A stretch of DNA of 64,000 nucleotides from Loxodes magnus (GCA_946699065.1 CAMPDV010000269.1:186001-250000), one strand, 5' to 3'. Shown: positions 12,593 through 26,737, counted from the first letter of the stretch. The notes: generated by a model not told the origin, from the sequence alone. Numbers and translations are program-made.

Positions 12593-13697
12593 TCATACAT
12601 GACTAGTGTGACCACTCATGGTCTTACAGGTACCTGTCTTGACGTTCCATAGTCTCACCGTCTTATCATGACTTCCCGATACGATGAACTCTGAATCAAT
12701 GGATATAGACACAGATCATACAGAATTTGTGTGACCACTCACGGTCTTACAGGTACCTGTCTTGACGTTCCATAGTCTCACTGTCGAATCTCTACTTCCC
12801 GATACGATGAACTCTGAATCAATGGATATAGACACAGATCATACATGACTAGTGTGACCACTCATGGTCTTACAGGTACCTGTCTTGACGTTCCATAGTC
12901 TCACCGTCTCATCTCTACTTCCCGATACGATGAACTCTGAATCACTGGATATAGCCACAGATAATACATAATTTGTGTGACCACTCATGGTCTTACAGGT
13001 ACCTGTCTTGACGTTCCATAGTCTCACTGTCGAATCTCTACTTCCCGATACGATGAACTCTGAATCAATGGATATAGACACAGATCATACATAACTAGTG
13101 TGACCACTCATGGTCTTACAGGTACCTGTCTTGACGTTCCATAGTCTCACCGTCTTATCATCACTTCCCGATACGATGAACTCTGAATCACTGGATATAG
13201 CCACAGATGATACATAACTAGTCTGACCACTCATGGTCTTACAGGTACCTGTCTTGACGTCCCATAGTCTCACCGTATAATCATTACTTCCCGATACGAT
13301 GAACTCTGAATCACTGGATATAGCCACAGCATATACATGACCAGTGTGACCACTCATGGTCTTACAGGTACCTGTCTTGACGTTCCATAGTCTCACCGTA
13401 TAATCATGACTTCCCGATACGATGAACTCTGAATCACTGGATATAGCCACAGATGATACATAACTAGTGTGACCACTCATGGTCTTACAGGTACCTGTCT
13501 TGACGTTCCATAGTCTCACCGTATAATCATGACTTCCCGATACGATGAACTCTGAATCACTGGATATAGCCACAGATGATACATAACTAGTGTGACCACT
13601 CATGGTCTTACAGGTACCTGTCTTGACGTTCCATAGTCTCACCGTCTCATCTCTACTTCCCGATACGATGAACTCTGAATCAATGGATATAGCCACA
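12593..13697 (-). repeat. 23-unit higher-order repeat, partial copy 3
   Basis: Stops at 12593, 12716, 12839 and 13085 continue the 2829-bp spacing. The match to copy 2 ends near 13697, where codon 6 is AGA (R) in a DNA context reading gatcttac, whereas copy 2 has the TAT-GCT (Y-A) allele. About nine of the 23 units are present. Confidence 0.85.
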
Positions 13698-14191
13698 GAT
13701 CTTACAGAATTTGTGTGACCACTCATGGTCTTACAGGTACCTGTCTATATGTTCCATAGTCTCACTGTCGAATCTCTACTTCCCGATACGATGAACTCTG
13801 AATCAATGGATATAGCCACAGATAATACAGAACTAGAGTGACCACTCATGGTCTTACAGGTACCTGTCTTGACGTTCCATAGTCTCACCGTATTATCATG
13901 ACTTCCCGATACGATGAACTCTGAATCAATGGATATAGACACAGATCATACAGAATTTGTGTGACCACTCATGGTCTTACAGGTACCTGTCTTGACGTTC
14001 CATAGTCTCACTGTCGAATCTCTACTTCCCGATACGATGAACTCTGAATCACTGGATATAGCCACAGATAATACATAATCTGTGTGACCACTCATGGTCT
14101 TACAGGTACCTGTCTTGACGTTCCATAGTCTCACCGTCTCATCTCTACTTCCCGATACGATGAACTCTGAATCAATGGATATAGCCACAGA

Positions 14192-16036
14192 TCATACAGA
14201 ATTTGTGTGACCACTCATGGTCTTACAGGTACCTGTATTGACGTTCCATAGTCTCACCGTATTATCACTACTTCCCGATACGATGAACTCTGAATCACTG
14301 GATATAGCCACAGCATATACATGACCAGTGTGACCACTCATGGTCTTACAGGTACCTGTCTTGACGTTCCATAGTCTCACCGTCTTATCATGACTTCCCG
14401 ATACGATGAACTCTGAATCAATGGATATAGACACAGATCATACAGAATTTGTGTGACCACTCATGGTCTTACAGGTACCTGTATTGACGTTCCATAGTCT
14501 CACCGTATAATCATGACTTCCCGATACGATGAACTCTGAATCAATGGATATAGACACAGATCATACAGAATTTGTGTGACCACTCATGGTCTTACAGGTA
14601 CCTGTATTGACGTTCCATAGTCTCACCGTATTATCTCTACTTCCCGATACGATGAACTCTGAATCACTGGATATAGCCACAGATAATACATAATCTGTGT
14701 GACCACTCATGGTCTTACAGGTACCTGTCTTGACGTTCCATAGTCTCACTGTCGAATCTCTACTTCCCGATACGATGAACTCTGAATCACTGGATATAGC
14801 CACAGATGATACAGAACTAGTGCGACCACTCATGGTCTTACAGGTACCTGTCTTGACGTTCCATAGTCTCACCGTATAATCTCCACTTCCCGATACGATG
14901 AACTCTGAATCACTGGATATAGACACAGATAATACATAATCTGTGTGACCACTCATGGTCTTACAGGTACCTGTCTTGACGTTCCATAGTCTCACCGTCT
15001 CATCTCTACTTCCCGATACGATGAACTCTGAATCACTGGATATAGCCACAGATGATACAGAACTAGTGCGACCACTCATGGTCTTGCAAGTACCTGTCTT
15101 GACGTTCCATAGTCTCACCGTATAATCATGACTTCCCGATACGATGAACTCTGAATCACTGGATATAGCCACAGATGATACATAACTAGTCTGACCACTC
15201 ATGGTCTTACAGGTACCTGTCTTGACGTTCCATAGTCTCACTGTCGAATCTCTACTTCCCGATACGATGAACTCTGAATCAATGGATATAGACACAGATC
15301 ATACATGACTAGTGTGACCACTCATGGTCTTACAGGTACCTGTCTTGACGTTCCATAGTCTCACCGTCTTATCATGACTTCCCGATACGATGAACTCTGA
15401 ATCAATGGATATAGACACAGATCATACAGAATTTGTGTGACCACTCATGGTCTTACAGGTACCTGTCTTGACGTTCCATAGTCTCACCGTATAATCATGA
15501 CTTCCCGATACGATGAACTCTGAATCAATGGATATAGCCACAGATGATACATAACTAGTGTGACCACTCATGGTCTTACAGGTACCTGTCTTGACGTTCC
15601 ATAGTCTCACCGTATAATCATGACTTCCCGATACGATGAACTCTGAATCAATGGATATAGACACAGATCATACAGAATTTGTGTGACCACTCATGGTCTT
15701 ACAGGTACCTGTCTTGACGTTCCATAGTCTCACTGTCGAATCTCTACTTCCCGATACGATGAACTCTGAATCACTGGATATAGCCACAGATAATACATAA
15801 TCTGTGTGACCACTCATGGTCTTACAGGTACCTGTCTTGACGTTCCATAGTCTCACTGTCGAATCTCTACTTCCCGATACGATGAACTCTGAATCACTGG
15901 ATATAGCCACAGATAATACATAATCTGTGTGACCACTCATGGTCTTACAGGTACCTGTCTTGACGTTCCATAGTCTCACCGTCTCATCTCTACTTCCCGA
16001 TACGATGAACTCTGAATCAATGGATATAGCCACAGA
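14192..16036 (-). repeat. 15-unit higher-order repeat, copy A (1845 bp)
   Basis: Stops at 14192, 14438, 14561, 15299, 15422 and 15668 recur at +1845 bp (15 units). This copy has one extra HTDYVLSVAIS unit near 15668-16033: two identical RDST units in a row, where copy B has one. This is a visible single-unit expansion. Confidence 0.87.
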
Positions 16037-17758
16037 TCATACAGAATTTGTGTGACCACTCATGGTCTTACAGGTACCTGTATTGACGTTCCATAGTCTC
16101 ACCGTATTATCACTACTTCCCGATACGATGAACTCTGAATCACTGGATATAGCCACAGCATATACATGACCAGTGTGACCACTCATGGTCTTACAGGTAC
16201 CTGTCTTGACGTTCCATAGTCTCACCGTCTTATCATGACTTCCCGATACGATGAACTCTGAATCAATGGATATAGACACAGATCATACAGAATTTGTGTG
16301 ACCACTCATGGTCTTACAGGTACCTGTATTGACGTTCCATAGTCTCACCGTATAATCATGACTTCCCGATACGATGAACTCTGAATCAATGGATATAGAC
16401 ACAGATCATACAGAATTTGTGTGACCACTCATGGTCTTACAGGTACCTGTATTGACGTTCCATAGTCTCACCGTATTATCTCTACTTCCCGATACGATGA
16501 ACTCTGAATCACTGGATATAGCCACAGATAATACATAATCTGTGTGACCACTCATGGTCTTACAGGTACCTGTCTTGACGTTCCATAGTCTCACTGTCGA
16601 ATCTCTACTTCCCGATACGATGAACTCTGAATCACTGGATATAGCCACAGATGATACATAACTAGTCTGACCACTCATGGTCTTACAGGTACCTGTCTTG
16701 ACGTCCCATAGTCTCACCGTATAATCATTACTTCCCGATACGATGAACTCTGAATCACTGGATATAGCCACAGCATATACATGACCAGTGTGACCACTCA
16801 TGGTCTTACAGGTACCTGTCTTGACGTTCCATAGTCTCACCGTCTCATCTCTACTTCCCGATACGATGAACTCTGAATCACTGGATATAGCCACAGATGA
16901 TACAGAACTAGTGCGACCACTCATGGTCTTGCAAGTACCTGTCTTGACGTTCCATAGTCTCACCGTATAATCATGACTTCCCGATACGATGAACTCTGAA
17001 TCACTGGATATAGCCACAGATGATACATAACTAGTCTGACCACTCATGGTCTTACAGGTACCTGTCTTGACGTTCCATAGTCTCACTGTCGAATCTCTAC
17101 TTCCCGATACGATGAACTCTGAATCAATGGATATAGACACAGATCATACATGACTAGTGTGACCACTCATGGTCTTACAGGTACCTGTCTTGACGTTCCA
17201 TAGTCTCACCGTCTTATCATGACTTCCCGATACGATGAACTCTGAATCAATGGATATAGACACAGATCATACAGAATTTGTGTGACCACTCATGGTCTTA
17301 CAGGTACCTGTCTTGACGTTCCATAGTCTCACCGTATAATCATGACTTCCCGATACGATGAACTCTGAATCAATGGATATAGCCACAGATGATACATAAC
17401 TAGTGTGACCACTCATGGTCTTACAGGTACCTGTCTTGACGTTCCATAGTCTCACCGTATAATCATGACTTCCCGATACGATGAACTCTGAATCAATGGA
17501 TATAGACACAGATCATACAGAATTTGTGTGACCACTCATGGTCTTACAGGTACCTGTCTTGACGTTCCATAGTCTCACTGTCGAATCTCTACTTCCCGAT
17601 ACGATGAACTCTGAATCACTGGATATAGCCACAGATAATACATAATCTGTGTGACCACTCATGGTCTTACAGGTACCTGTCTTGACGTTCCATAGTCTCA
17701 CCGTCTCATCTCTACTTCCCGATACGATGAACTCTGAATCAATGGATATAGCCACAGA
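16037..17758 (-). repeat. 14-unit higher-order repeat, copy B
   Basis: This block matches 14192-16036 with stops at 16037, 16283, 16406, 17144, 17267 and 17513, but ends one unit earlier (17759). Positions about 16643-16790 differ sharply from copy A. They carry SGQTSYV, WDVKTG, N22 and YAVAIS alleles that instead match 7550-7690 in another part of the array. Confidence 0.87.
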
Positions 17759-20341
17759 TCATACAGAATTTGTGTGACCACTCATGGTCTTACAGGTACC
17801 TGTATTGACGTTCCATAGTCTCACCGTCTTAGCACTACTTCCCGATACGATGAACTCTGAATCACTGGATATAGCCACAGATCTTACAGAATTTGTGTGA
17901 CCACTCATGGTCTTACAGGTACCTGTCTTGACGTTCCATAGTCTCACCGTCTCATCTCTACTTCCCGATACGATGAACTCTGAATCACTGGATATAGCCA
18001 CAGATGATACATGACCAGTGTGACCACTCATGGTCTTACAGGTACCTGTCTTGACGTTCCATAGTCTCACCGTCTTATCATCACTTCCCGATACGATGAA
18101 CTCTGAATCAATGGATATAGACACAGATCATACAGAATTTGTGTGACCACTCATGGTCTTACAGGTACCTGTATTGACGTTCCATAGTCTCACCGTATTA
18201 TCTCTACTTCCCGATACGATGAACTCTGAATCACTGGATATAGCCACAGATAATACATAATCTGTGTGACCACTCATGGTCTTACAGGTACCTGTCTTGA
18301 CGTTCCATAGTCTCACTGTCGAATCTCTACTTCCCGATACGATGAACTCTGAATCAATGGATATAGCCACAGATGATACAGAACTAGTGCGACCACTCAT
18401 GGTCTTACAGGTACCTGTCTTGACGTTCCATAGTCTCACCGTATAATCATGACTTCCCGATACGATGAACTCTGAATCACTGGATATAGACACAGATAAT
18501 ACATAATCTGTGTGACCACTCATGGTCTTACAGGTACCTGTCTTGACGTTCCATAGTCTCACCGTCTCATCTCTACTTCCCGATACGATGAACTCTGAAT
18601 CACTGGATATAGCCACAGATGATACAGAACTAGTGCGACCACTCATGGTCTTGCAAGTACCTGTCTTGACGTTCCATAGTCTCACCGTATAATCATGACT
18701 TCCCGATACGATGAACTCTGAATCACTGGATATAGCCACAGATGATACATAACTAGTCTGACCACTCATGGTCTTACAGGTACCTGTCTTGACGTTCCAT
18801 AGTCTCACTGTCGAATCTCTACTTCCCGATACGATGAACTCTGAATCACTGGATATAGCCACAGATAATACATAATCTGTGTGACCACTCATGGTCTTAC
18901 AGGTACCTGTCTTGACGTTCCATAGTCTCACCGTCTTATCATGACTTCCCTATACGATGAACTCTGAATCAATGGATATAGACACAGATCATACAGAATT
19001 TGTGTGACCACTCATGGTCTTACAGGTACCTGTCTTGACGTTCCATAGTCTCACCGTATAATCATGACTTCCCGATACGATGAACTCTGAATCAATGGAT
19101 ATAGCCACAGATGATACATAATCTGTGTGACCACTCATGGTCTTACAGGTACCTGTCTTGACGTTCCATAGTCTCACCGTCTCATCATCACTTCCCGATA
19201 CGATGAACTCTGAATCACTGGATATAGCCACAGCATATACAAAATAAGAGTGACCACTCATGGTCTTACAGGTACCTGTCTTGACGTTCCATAGTCTCAC
19301 CGTATTATCTCTACTTCCCTATACGATGAACTCTGAATCACTGGATATAGCCACAGATCATACATAACCAGTGTGACCACTCATGGTCTTACAGGTACCT
19401 GTCTTGACGTTCCATAGTCTCACCGTATAATCATTACTTCCCAATACGATGAACTCTGAATCAATGGATATAGACACAGATCATACAGAATTTGTGTGAC
19501 CACTCATGGTCTTACAGGTACCTGTCTTGACGTTCCATAGTCTCACCGTATAATCATGACTTCCCGATACGATGAACTCTGAATCACTGGATATAGCCAC
19601 AGATAATACATAATCTGTGTGACCACTCATGGTCTTACAGGTACCTGTCTTGACGTTCCATAGTCTCACCGTCTTATCATCACTTCCCGATACGATGAAC
19701 TCTGAATCAATGGATATAGCCACAGATGATACAGAACTAGTGCGACCACTCATGGTCTTACAGGTACCTGTCTTGACGTCCCATAGTCTCACCGTATAAT
19801 CTCCACTTCCCGATACGATGAACTCTGAATCACTGGATATAGCCACAGATGATACATGACCAGTGTGACCACTCATGGTCTTACAGGTACCTGTCTTGAC
19901 GTTCCATAGTCTCACCGTATAATCTGCACTTCCCGATACGATGAACTCTGAATCACTGGATATAGCCACAGATGATACATAATCTTTGTGACCACTCATG
20001 GTCTTACAGGTACCTGTCTTGACGTTCCATAGTCTCACCGTATAATCATGACTTCCCGATACGATGAACTCTGAATCACTGGATATAGCCACAGATGATA
20101 CATAACTAGTCTGACCACTCATGGTCTTACAGGTACCTGTCTTGACGTTCCATAGTCTCACTGTCGAATCTCTACTTCCCGATACGATGAACTCTGAATC
20201 AATGGATATAGACACAGATCATACATGACTAGTGTGACCACTCATGGTCTTACAGGTACCTGTCTTGACGTTCCATAGTCTCACCGTCTTATCATGACTT
20301 CCCGATACGATGAACTCTGAATCAATGGATATAGACACAGA

Positions 20342-21199
20342 TCATACAGAATTTGTGTGACCACTCATGGTCTTACAGGTACCTGTCTTGACGTTCCATA
20401 GTCTCACCGTATAATCATGACTTCCCGATACGATGAACTCTGAATCAATGGATATAGCCACAGATGATACATAACTAGTGTGACCACTCATGGTCTTACA
20501 GGTACCTGTCTTGATGTTCCATAGTCTCACCGTATAATCATGACTTCCCGATACGATGAACTCTGAATCACTGGATATAGCCACAGATAATACATAATCT
20601 GTGTGACCACTCATGGTCTTACAGGTACCTGTCTTGACGTTCCATAGTCTCACCGTCTTATCATCACTTCCCGATACGATGAACTCTGAATCAATGGATA
20701 TAGCCACAGATCTTACAGAATTTGTGTGACCACTCATGGTCTTACAGGTACCTGTCTTGACGTTCCATAGTCTCACCGTATAATCATGACTTCCCGATAC
20801 GATGAACTCTGAATCAATGGATATAGACACAGATAATACATAATCTGTGTGACCACTCATGGTCTTACAGGTACCTGTCTTGACGTTCCATAGTCTCACC
20901 GTCTCATCTCTACTTCCCGATACGATGAACTCTGAATCACTGGATATAGCCACAGATGATACATAACTAGTGTGACCACTCATGGTCTTACAGGTACCTG
21001 TCTTGACGTTCCATAGTCTCACCGTCTCATCTCTACTTCCCGATACGATGAACTCTGAATCACTGGATATAGCCACAGATAATACATAATTTGTGTGACC
21101 ACTCATGGTCTTACAGGTACCTGTCTTGACGTTCCATAGTCTCACCGTCTTATCATCACTTCCCGATACGATGAACTCTGAATCAATGGATATAGCCAC
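20342..21199 (-). CDS. Stop-free WD40 stretch, 7 units
   Basis: Exactly seven units lie between position-6 TGA codons at 21203 and 20342, the usual blade count of a single propeller. One unit has an NIKTG linker (near 20515). D22-K24 and R22-E24 alleles alternate with H22-Y24. Confidence 0.38.
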   Translation of the reverse strand: MAISIDSEFIVSGSDDKTVRLWNVKTGTCKTMSGHTNYVLSVAISSDSEFIVSGSRDETVRLWNVKTGTCKTMSGHTSYVSSVAISSDSEFIVSGSRDETVRLWNVKTGTCKTMSGHTDYVLSVSISIDSEFIVSGSHDYTVRLWNVKTGTCKTMSGHTNSVRSVAISIDSEFIVSGSDDKTVRLWNVKTGTCKTMSGHTDYVLSVAISSDSEFIVSGSHDYTVRLWNIKTGTCKTMSGHTSYVSSVAISIDSEFIVSGSHDYTVRLWNVKTGTCKTMSGHTNSV

Positions 21200-22762
21200 A
21201 GATCATACAGAATTTGTGTGACCACTCATGGTCTTACAGGTACCTGTCTTGACGTTCCATAGTCTCACCGTATAATCATGACTTCCCGATACGATGAACT
21301 CTGAATCAATGGATATAGCCACAGATGATACATAACTAGTGTGACCACTCATGGTCTTACAGGTACCTGTCTTGACGTTCCATAGTCTCACCGTCTTATC
21401 ATGACTTCCCGATACGATGAACTCTGAATCAATGGATATAGACACAGATCATACAGAATTTGTGTGACCACTCATGGTCTTACAGGTACCTGTCTTGACG
21501 TTCCATAGTCTCACTGTCGAATCTCTACTTCCCGATACGATGAACTCTGAATCAATGGATATAGCCACAGATGATACAGAACTAGTGCGACCACTCATGG
21601 TCTTACAGGTACCTGTCTTGACGTTCCATAGTCTCACCGTATAATCATGACTTCCCGATACGATGAACTCTGAATCACTGGATATAGCCACAGATAATAC
21701 ATAATCTGTGTGACCACTCATGGTCTTACAGGTACCTGTCTTGACGTTCCATAGTCTCACCGTATAATCATGACTTCCCGATACGATGAACTCTGAATCA
21801 CTGGATATAGCCACAGATGATACAGAACTAGTGCGACCACTCATGGTCTTACAAGTACCTGTCTTGACGTTCCATAGTCTCACCGTATAATCATGACTTC
21901 CCGATACGATGAACTCTGAATCAATGGATATAGACACAGATCATACAGAATTTGTGTGACCACTCATGGTCTTACAGGTACCTGTCTTGAAGTTCCATAG
22001 TCTCACTGTCGAATCTCTACTTCCCGATACGATGAACTCTGAATCAATGGATATAGACACAGATCATACAGAATTTGTGTGACCACTCATGGTCTTACAG
22101 GTACCTGTCTTGACGTTCCATAGTCTCACCGTATAATCATGACTTCCCGATACGATGAACTCTGAATCACTGGATATAGCCACAGATAATACATAATCTG
22201 TGTGACCACTCATGGTCTTACAGGTACCTGTCTTGACGTTCCATAGTCTCACCGTCTCATCTCTACTTCCCGATACGATGAACTCTGAATCACTGGATAT
22301 AGCCACAGCATATACAAAATAAGAGTGACCACTCATGGTCTTACAGGTACCTGTCTTGACGTCCCATAGTCTCACCGTATAATCATTACTTCCCGATACG
22401 ATGAACTCTGAATCACTGGATATAGCCACAGATGATACAAAATAAGAGTGACCACTCATGGTCTTACAGGTACCTGTCTTGACGTTCCATAGTCTCACCG
22501 TCTCATCGTAACTTCCCGATACGATGAACTCTGAATCACTGGATATAGCCACAGATGATACAGAATAAGTGAGACCACTCTTGGTCTTACAGGTACCTGT
22601 CTTGACGTCCCATAGTCTCACCGTCTCATCTCTACTTCCCGATACGATGAACTCTGAATCAATGGATATAGCCACAGATGATACAGAACTAGTGTGACCA
22701 CTCATGGTCTTACAGGTACCTGTCTTGACGTTCCATAGTCTCACCGTCTCATCTCTACTTCC

Positions 22763-23416
22763 CTATACGATGAACTCTGAATCACTGGATATAGCCACAG
22801 ATAATACATAATTTGTGTGACCACTCATGGTCTTACAGGTACCTGTCTTGACGTTCCATAGTCTCACCGTCTTATCATCACTTCCCGATACGATGAACTC
22901 TGAATCAATGGATATAGCCACAGATCTTACAGAATTTGTGTGACCACTCATGGTCTTACAGGTACCTGTCTTGACGTTCCATAGTCTCACCGTATAATCA
23001 TGACTTCCCGATACGATGAACTCTGAATCAATGGATATAGCCACAGATGATACATAACTAGTGTGACCACTCATGGTCTTACAGGTACCTGTCTTGACGT
23101 TCCATAGTCTCACCGTATTATCACTACTTCACGATACGATGAACTCTGAATCACTGGATATAGACACAGATCATACAGAATTTGTGTGACCACTCATGGT
23201 CTTACAGGTACCTGTCTTGACGTTCCATAGTCTCACTGTCGAATCTCTACTTCCCGATACGATGAACTCTGAATCAATGGATATAGACACAGATCATACA
23301 TGACTAGTGTGACCACTCATGGTCTTACAGGTACCTGTCTTGACGTTCCATAGTCTCACCGTATAATCATTACTTCCCGATACGATGAACTCTGAATCAA
23401 TGGATATAGACACAGA
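22763..23416 (-). repeat. TAG-S19 / TGA-G20 block, copy 1
   Basis: This block is defined by TAG at codon 19 (22763-22765), TGA at codon 20 (23129-23131), then position-6 TGA at 23171 and 23294. The same order and spacing recurs 4920 bp (40 units) away at 27683-28336, and its first part at 45762-46130. The right-hand part, from the codon-20 TGA, also recurs at 24359-24646 (+1230 bp, 10 units). Confidence 0.85.
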
Positions 23417-24343
23417 TCATACAGAATTTGTGTGACCACTCATGGTCTTACAGGTACCTGTCTTGACGTTCCATAGTCTCACCGTATAATCATGACTTCC
23501 CGATACGATGAACTCTGAATCACTGGATATAGCCACAGATAATACATAATCTGTGTGACCACTCATGGTCTTACAGGTACCTGTCTTGACGTTCCATAGT
23601 CTCACCGTCTCATCTCTACTTCCCGATACGATGAACTCTGAATCACTGGATATAGCCACAGATGATACAAAATAAGAGTGACCACTCATGGTCTTACAGG
23701 TACCTGTCTTGACGTTCCATAGTCTCACCGTCTCATCATAACTTCCCGATACGATGAACTCTGAATCACTGGATATAGCCACAGATGATACATAACTAGT
23801 GTGACCACTCATGGTCTTACAGGTACCTGTCTTGACGTTCCATAGTCTCACCGTATAATCTGCACTTCCCGATACGATGAACTCTGAATCACTGGATATA
23901 GCCACAGATGATACATAATCTGTGTGACCACTCATGGTCTTACAGGTACCTGTCTTGACGTTCCATAGTCTCACCGTATAATCATGACTTCCCGATACGA
24001 TGAACTCTGAATCACTGGATATAGCCACAGATAATACATAATTTGTGTGACCACTCATGGTCTTACAGGTACCTGTCTTGACGTTCCATAGTCTCACCGT
24101 CTTATCATCACTTCCCGATACGATGAACTCTGAATCAATGGATATAGCCACAGATCTTACAGAATTTGTGTGACCACTCATGGTCTTACAGGTACCTGTC
24201 TTGACGTTCCATAGTCTCACCGTATAATCATGACTTCCCGATACGATGAACTCTGAATCAATGGATATAGCCACAGATGATACATAACTAGTGTGACCAC
24301 TCATGGTCTTACAGGTACCTGTCTTGACGTTCCATAGTCTCAC
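23417..24343 (-). CDS. Stop-free WD40 stretch, about 7.7 units
   Basis: Bounded by the codon-20 TGA at 24359 and position-6 TGA at 23417. It includes a rare Y22 unit (SYDETV, near 23745), an HSYF unit and an A22 unit, making it one of the more diverse stretches at codon 22. Confidence 0.37.
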   Translation of the reverse strand: MRLWNVKTGTCKTMSGHTSYVSSVAISIDSEFIVSGSHDYTVRLWNVKTGTCKTMSGHTNSVRSVAISIDSEFIVSGSDDKTVRLWNVKTGTCKTMSGHTNYVLSVAISSDSEFIVSGSHDYTVRLWNVKTGTCKTMSGHTDYVSSVAISSDSEFIVSGSADYTVRLWNVKTGTCKTMSGHTSYVSSVAISSDSEFIVSGSYDETVRLWNVKTGTCKTMSGHSYFVSSVAISSDSEFIVSGSRDETVRLWNVKTGTCKTMSGHTDYVLSVAISSDSEFIVSGSHDYTVRLWNVKTGTCKTMSGHTNSV

Positions 24344-24358
24344 CGTATTATCACTACT

Positions 24359-24646
24359 TCACGATACGATGAACTCTGAATCACTGGATATAGACACAGA
24401 TCATACAGAATTTGTGTGACCACTCATGGTCTTACAGGTACCTGTCTTGACGTTCCATAGTCTCACTGTCGAATCTCTACTTCCCGATACGATGAACTCT
24501 GAATCAATGGATATAGACACAGATCATACATGACTAGTGTGACCACTCATGGTCTTACAGGTACCTGTCTTGACGTTCCATAGTCTCACCGTATTATCAC
24601 TACTTCCCGATACGATGAACTCTGAATCAATGGATATAGACACAGA
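24359..24646 (-). repeat. Partial copy of the TGA-G20 block
   Basis: TGA at codon 20 (24359-24361) is followed by position-6 TGA at 24401 and 24524, exactly 1230 bp (10 units) from 23129, 23171 and 23294. The units on the low-coordinate side of 24359 also match those below 23129: the H22-Y24, D22-K24 and HTNYV order. Confidence 0.8.
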
Positions 24647-25138
24647 TCATACAGAATTTGTGTGACCACTCATGGTCTTACAGGTACCTGTCTTGACGTT
24701 CCATAGTCTCACCGTATAATCATGACTTCCCGATACGATGAACTCTGAATCACTGGATATAGCCACAGATAATACATAATCTGTGTGACCACTCATGGTC
24801 TTACAGGTACCTGTCTTGACGTTCCATAGTCTCACCGTCTCATCTCTACTTCCCGATACGATGAACTCTGAATCAATGGATATAGCCACAGATCATACAG
24901 AATTTGTGTGACCACTCATGGTCTTACAGGTACCTGTATTGACGTTCCATAGTCTCACCGTATTATCACTACTTCCCGATACGATGAACTCTGAATCACT
25001 GGATATAGCCACAGCATATACATGACCAGTGTGACCACTCATGGTCTTACAGGTACCTGTCTTGACGTTCCATAGTCTCACCGTATAATCATGACTTCCC
25101 GATACGATGAACTCTGAATCAATGGATATAGCCACAGA

Positions 25139-26737
25139 TCATACAGAATTTGTGTGACCACTCATGGTCTTACAGGTACCTGTATTGACGTTCCATAGTC
25201 TCACCGTCTCATCTCTACTTCCCGATACGATGAACTCTGAATCACTGGATATAGCCACAGCATATACATGACCAGTGTGACCACTCATGGTCTTACAGGT
25301 ACCTGTCTTGACGTTCCATAGTCTCACCGTCTCATCTCTACTTTCCGATACGATGAACTCTGAATCACTGGATATAGCCACAGATAATACAGAACTAGAG
25401 TGACCACTCATGGTCTTACAGGTACCTGTCTTGACGTTCCATAGTCTCACCGTCTCATCTCTACTTCCCGATACGATGAACTCTGAATCACTGGATATAG
25501 CCACAGATAATACATAATCTGTGTGACCACTCATGGTCTTACAGGTACCTGTCTTGACGTTCCATAGTCTCACCGTATAATCATTACTTCCCGATACGAT
25601 GAACTCTGAATCAATGGATATAGACACAGATCATACAGAATTTGTGTGACCACTCATGGTCTTACAGGTACCTGTCTTGAAGTTCCATAGTCTCACTGTC
25701 GAATCTCTACTTCCCGATACGATGAACTCTGAATCACTGGATATAGCCACAGATAATACATAATTTGTGTGACCACTCATGGTCTTACAGGTACCTGTAT
25801 TGATGTTCCATAGTCTCACCGTATAATCATGACTTCCCGATACGATGAACTCTGAATCACTGGATATAGCCACAGATAATACATAATCTGTGTGACCACT
25901 CATGGTCTTACAGGTACCTGTCTTGACGTTCCATAGTCTCACCGTATAATCATGACTTCCCGATACGATGAACTCTGAATCACTGGATATAGCCACAGAT
26001 AATACATAATCTGTGTGACCACTCATGGTCTTACAGGTACCTGTCTTGACGTTCCATAGTCTCACTGTCGAATCTCTACTTCCCGATACGATGAACTCTG
26101 AATCACTGGATATAGACACAGATGATACAGAACTAGTGTGACCACTCATGGTCTTACAGGTACCTGTCTTGACGTTCCATAGTCTCACCGTCTCATCTCT
26201 ACTTCCCGATACGATGAACTCTGAATCACTGGATATAGCCACAGATGATACATAACTAGTGTGACCACTCATGGTCTTACAGGTACCTGTCTTGACGTTC
26301 CATAGTCTCACCGTATAATCATGACTTCCCGATACGATGAACTCTGAATCACTGGATATAGCCACAGATAATACATAATCTGTGTGACCACTCATGGTCT
26401 TACAGGTACCTGTCTTGACGTTCCATAGTCTCACCGTCTTATCATGACTTCCCGATACGATGAACTCTGAATCACTGGATATAGCCACAGATAATACATA
26501 ATCTGTGTGACCACTCATGGTCTTACAGGTACCTGTCTTGACGTTCCATAGTCTCACCGTCTCATCTCTACTTCCCGATACGATGAACTCTGAATCAATG
26601 GATATAGCCACAGATCATACAGAATTTGTGTGACCACTCATGGTCTTACAGGTACCTGTCTTGACGTTCCATAGTCTCACCGTCTTATCATGACTTCCCG
26701 ATACGATGAACTCTGAATCAATGGATATAGACACAGA
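25139..26737 (-). repeat. 13-unit higher-order block, copy A
   Basis: Stops at 25139, 25631 and 26615 recur at +3444 bp (28583, 29075, 30059; 28 units). The block is marked by rare linkers: NFKTG (V31 to F, near 25680) and NINTG (near 25800). It also has an SES unit (G20 to E, near 25333). Copy A differs from copy B at the unit near 25210, with R22-E24 against S22-N24. Confidence 0.87.
25631..26611 (-). CDS. Stop-free WD40 stretch, 8 units (13-unit block copy A)
   Basis: Eight units between TGA at 26615 and 25631, ending in NINTG and NFKTG linker units. It translates identically to 29075-30055. In the third copy (32273-33253) about 200 bp in the middle are exchanged. Confidence 0.37.
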   Translation of the reverse strand: MAISIDSEFIVSGSRDETVRLWNVKTGTCKTMSGHTDYVLSVAISSDSEFIVSGSHDKTVRLWNVKTGTCKTMSGHTDYVLSVAISSDSEFIVSGSHDYTVRLWNVKTGTCKTMSGHTSYVSSVAISSDSEFIVSGSRDETVRLWNVKTGTCKTMSGHTSSVSSVSISSDSEFIVSGSRDSTVRLWNVKTGTCKTMSGHTDYVLSVAISSDSEFIVSGSHDYTVRLWNVKTGTCKTMSGHTDYVLSVAISSDSEFIVSGSHDYTVRLWNINTGTCKTMSGHTNYVLSVAISSDSEFIVSGSRDSTVRLWNFKTGTCKTMSGHTNSV

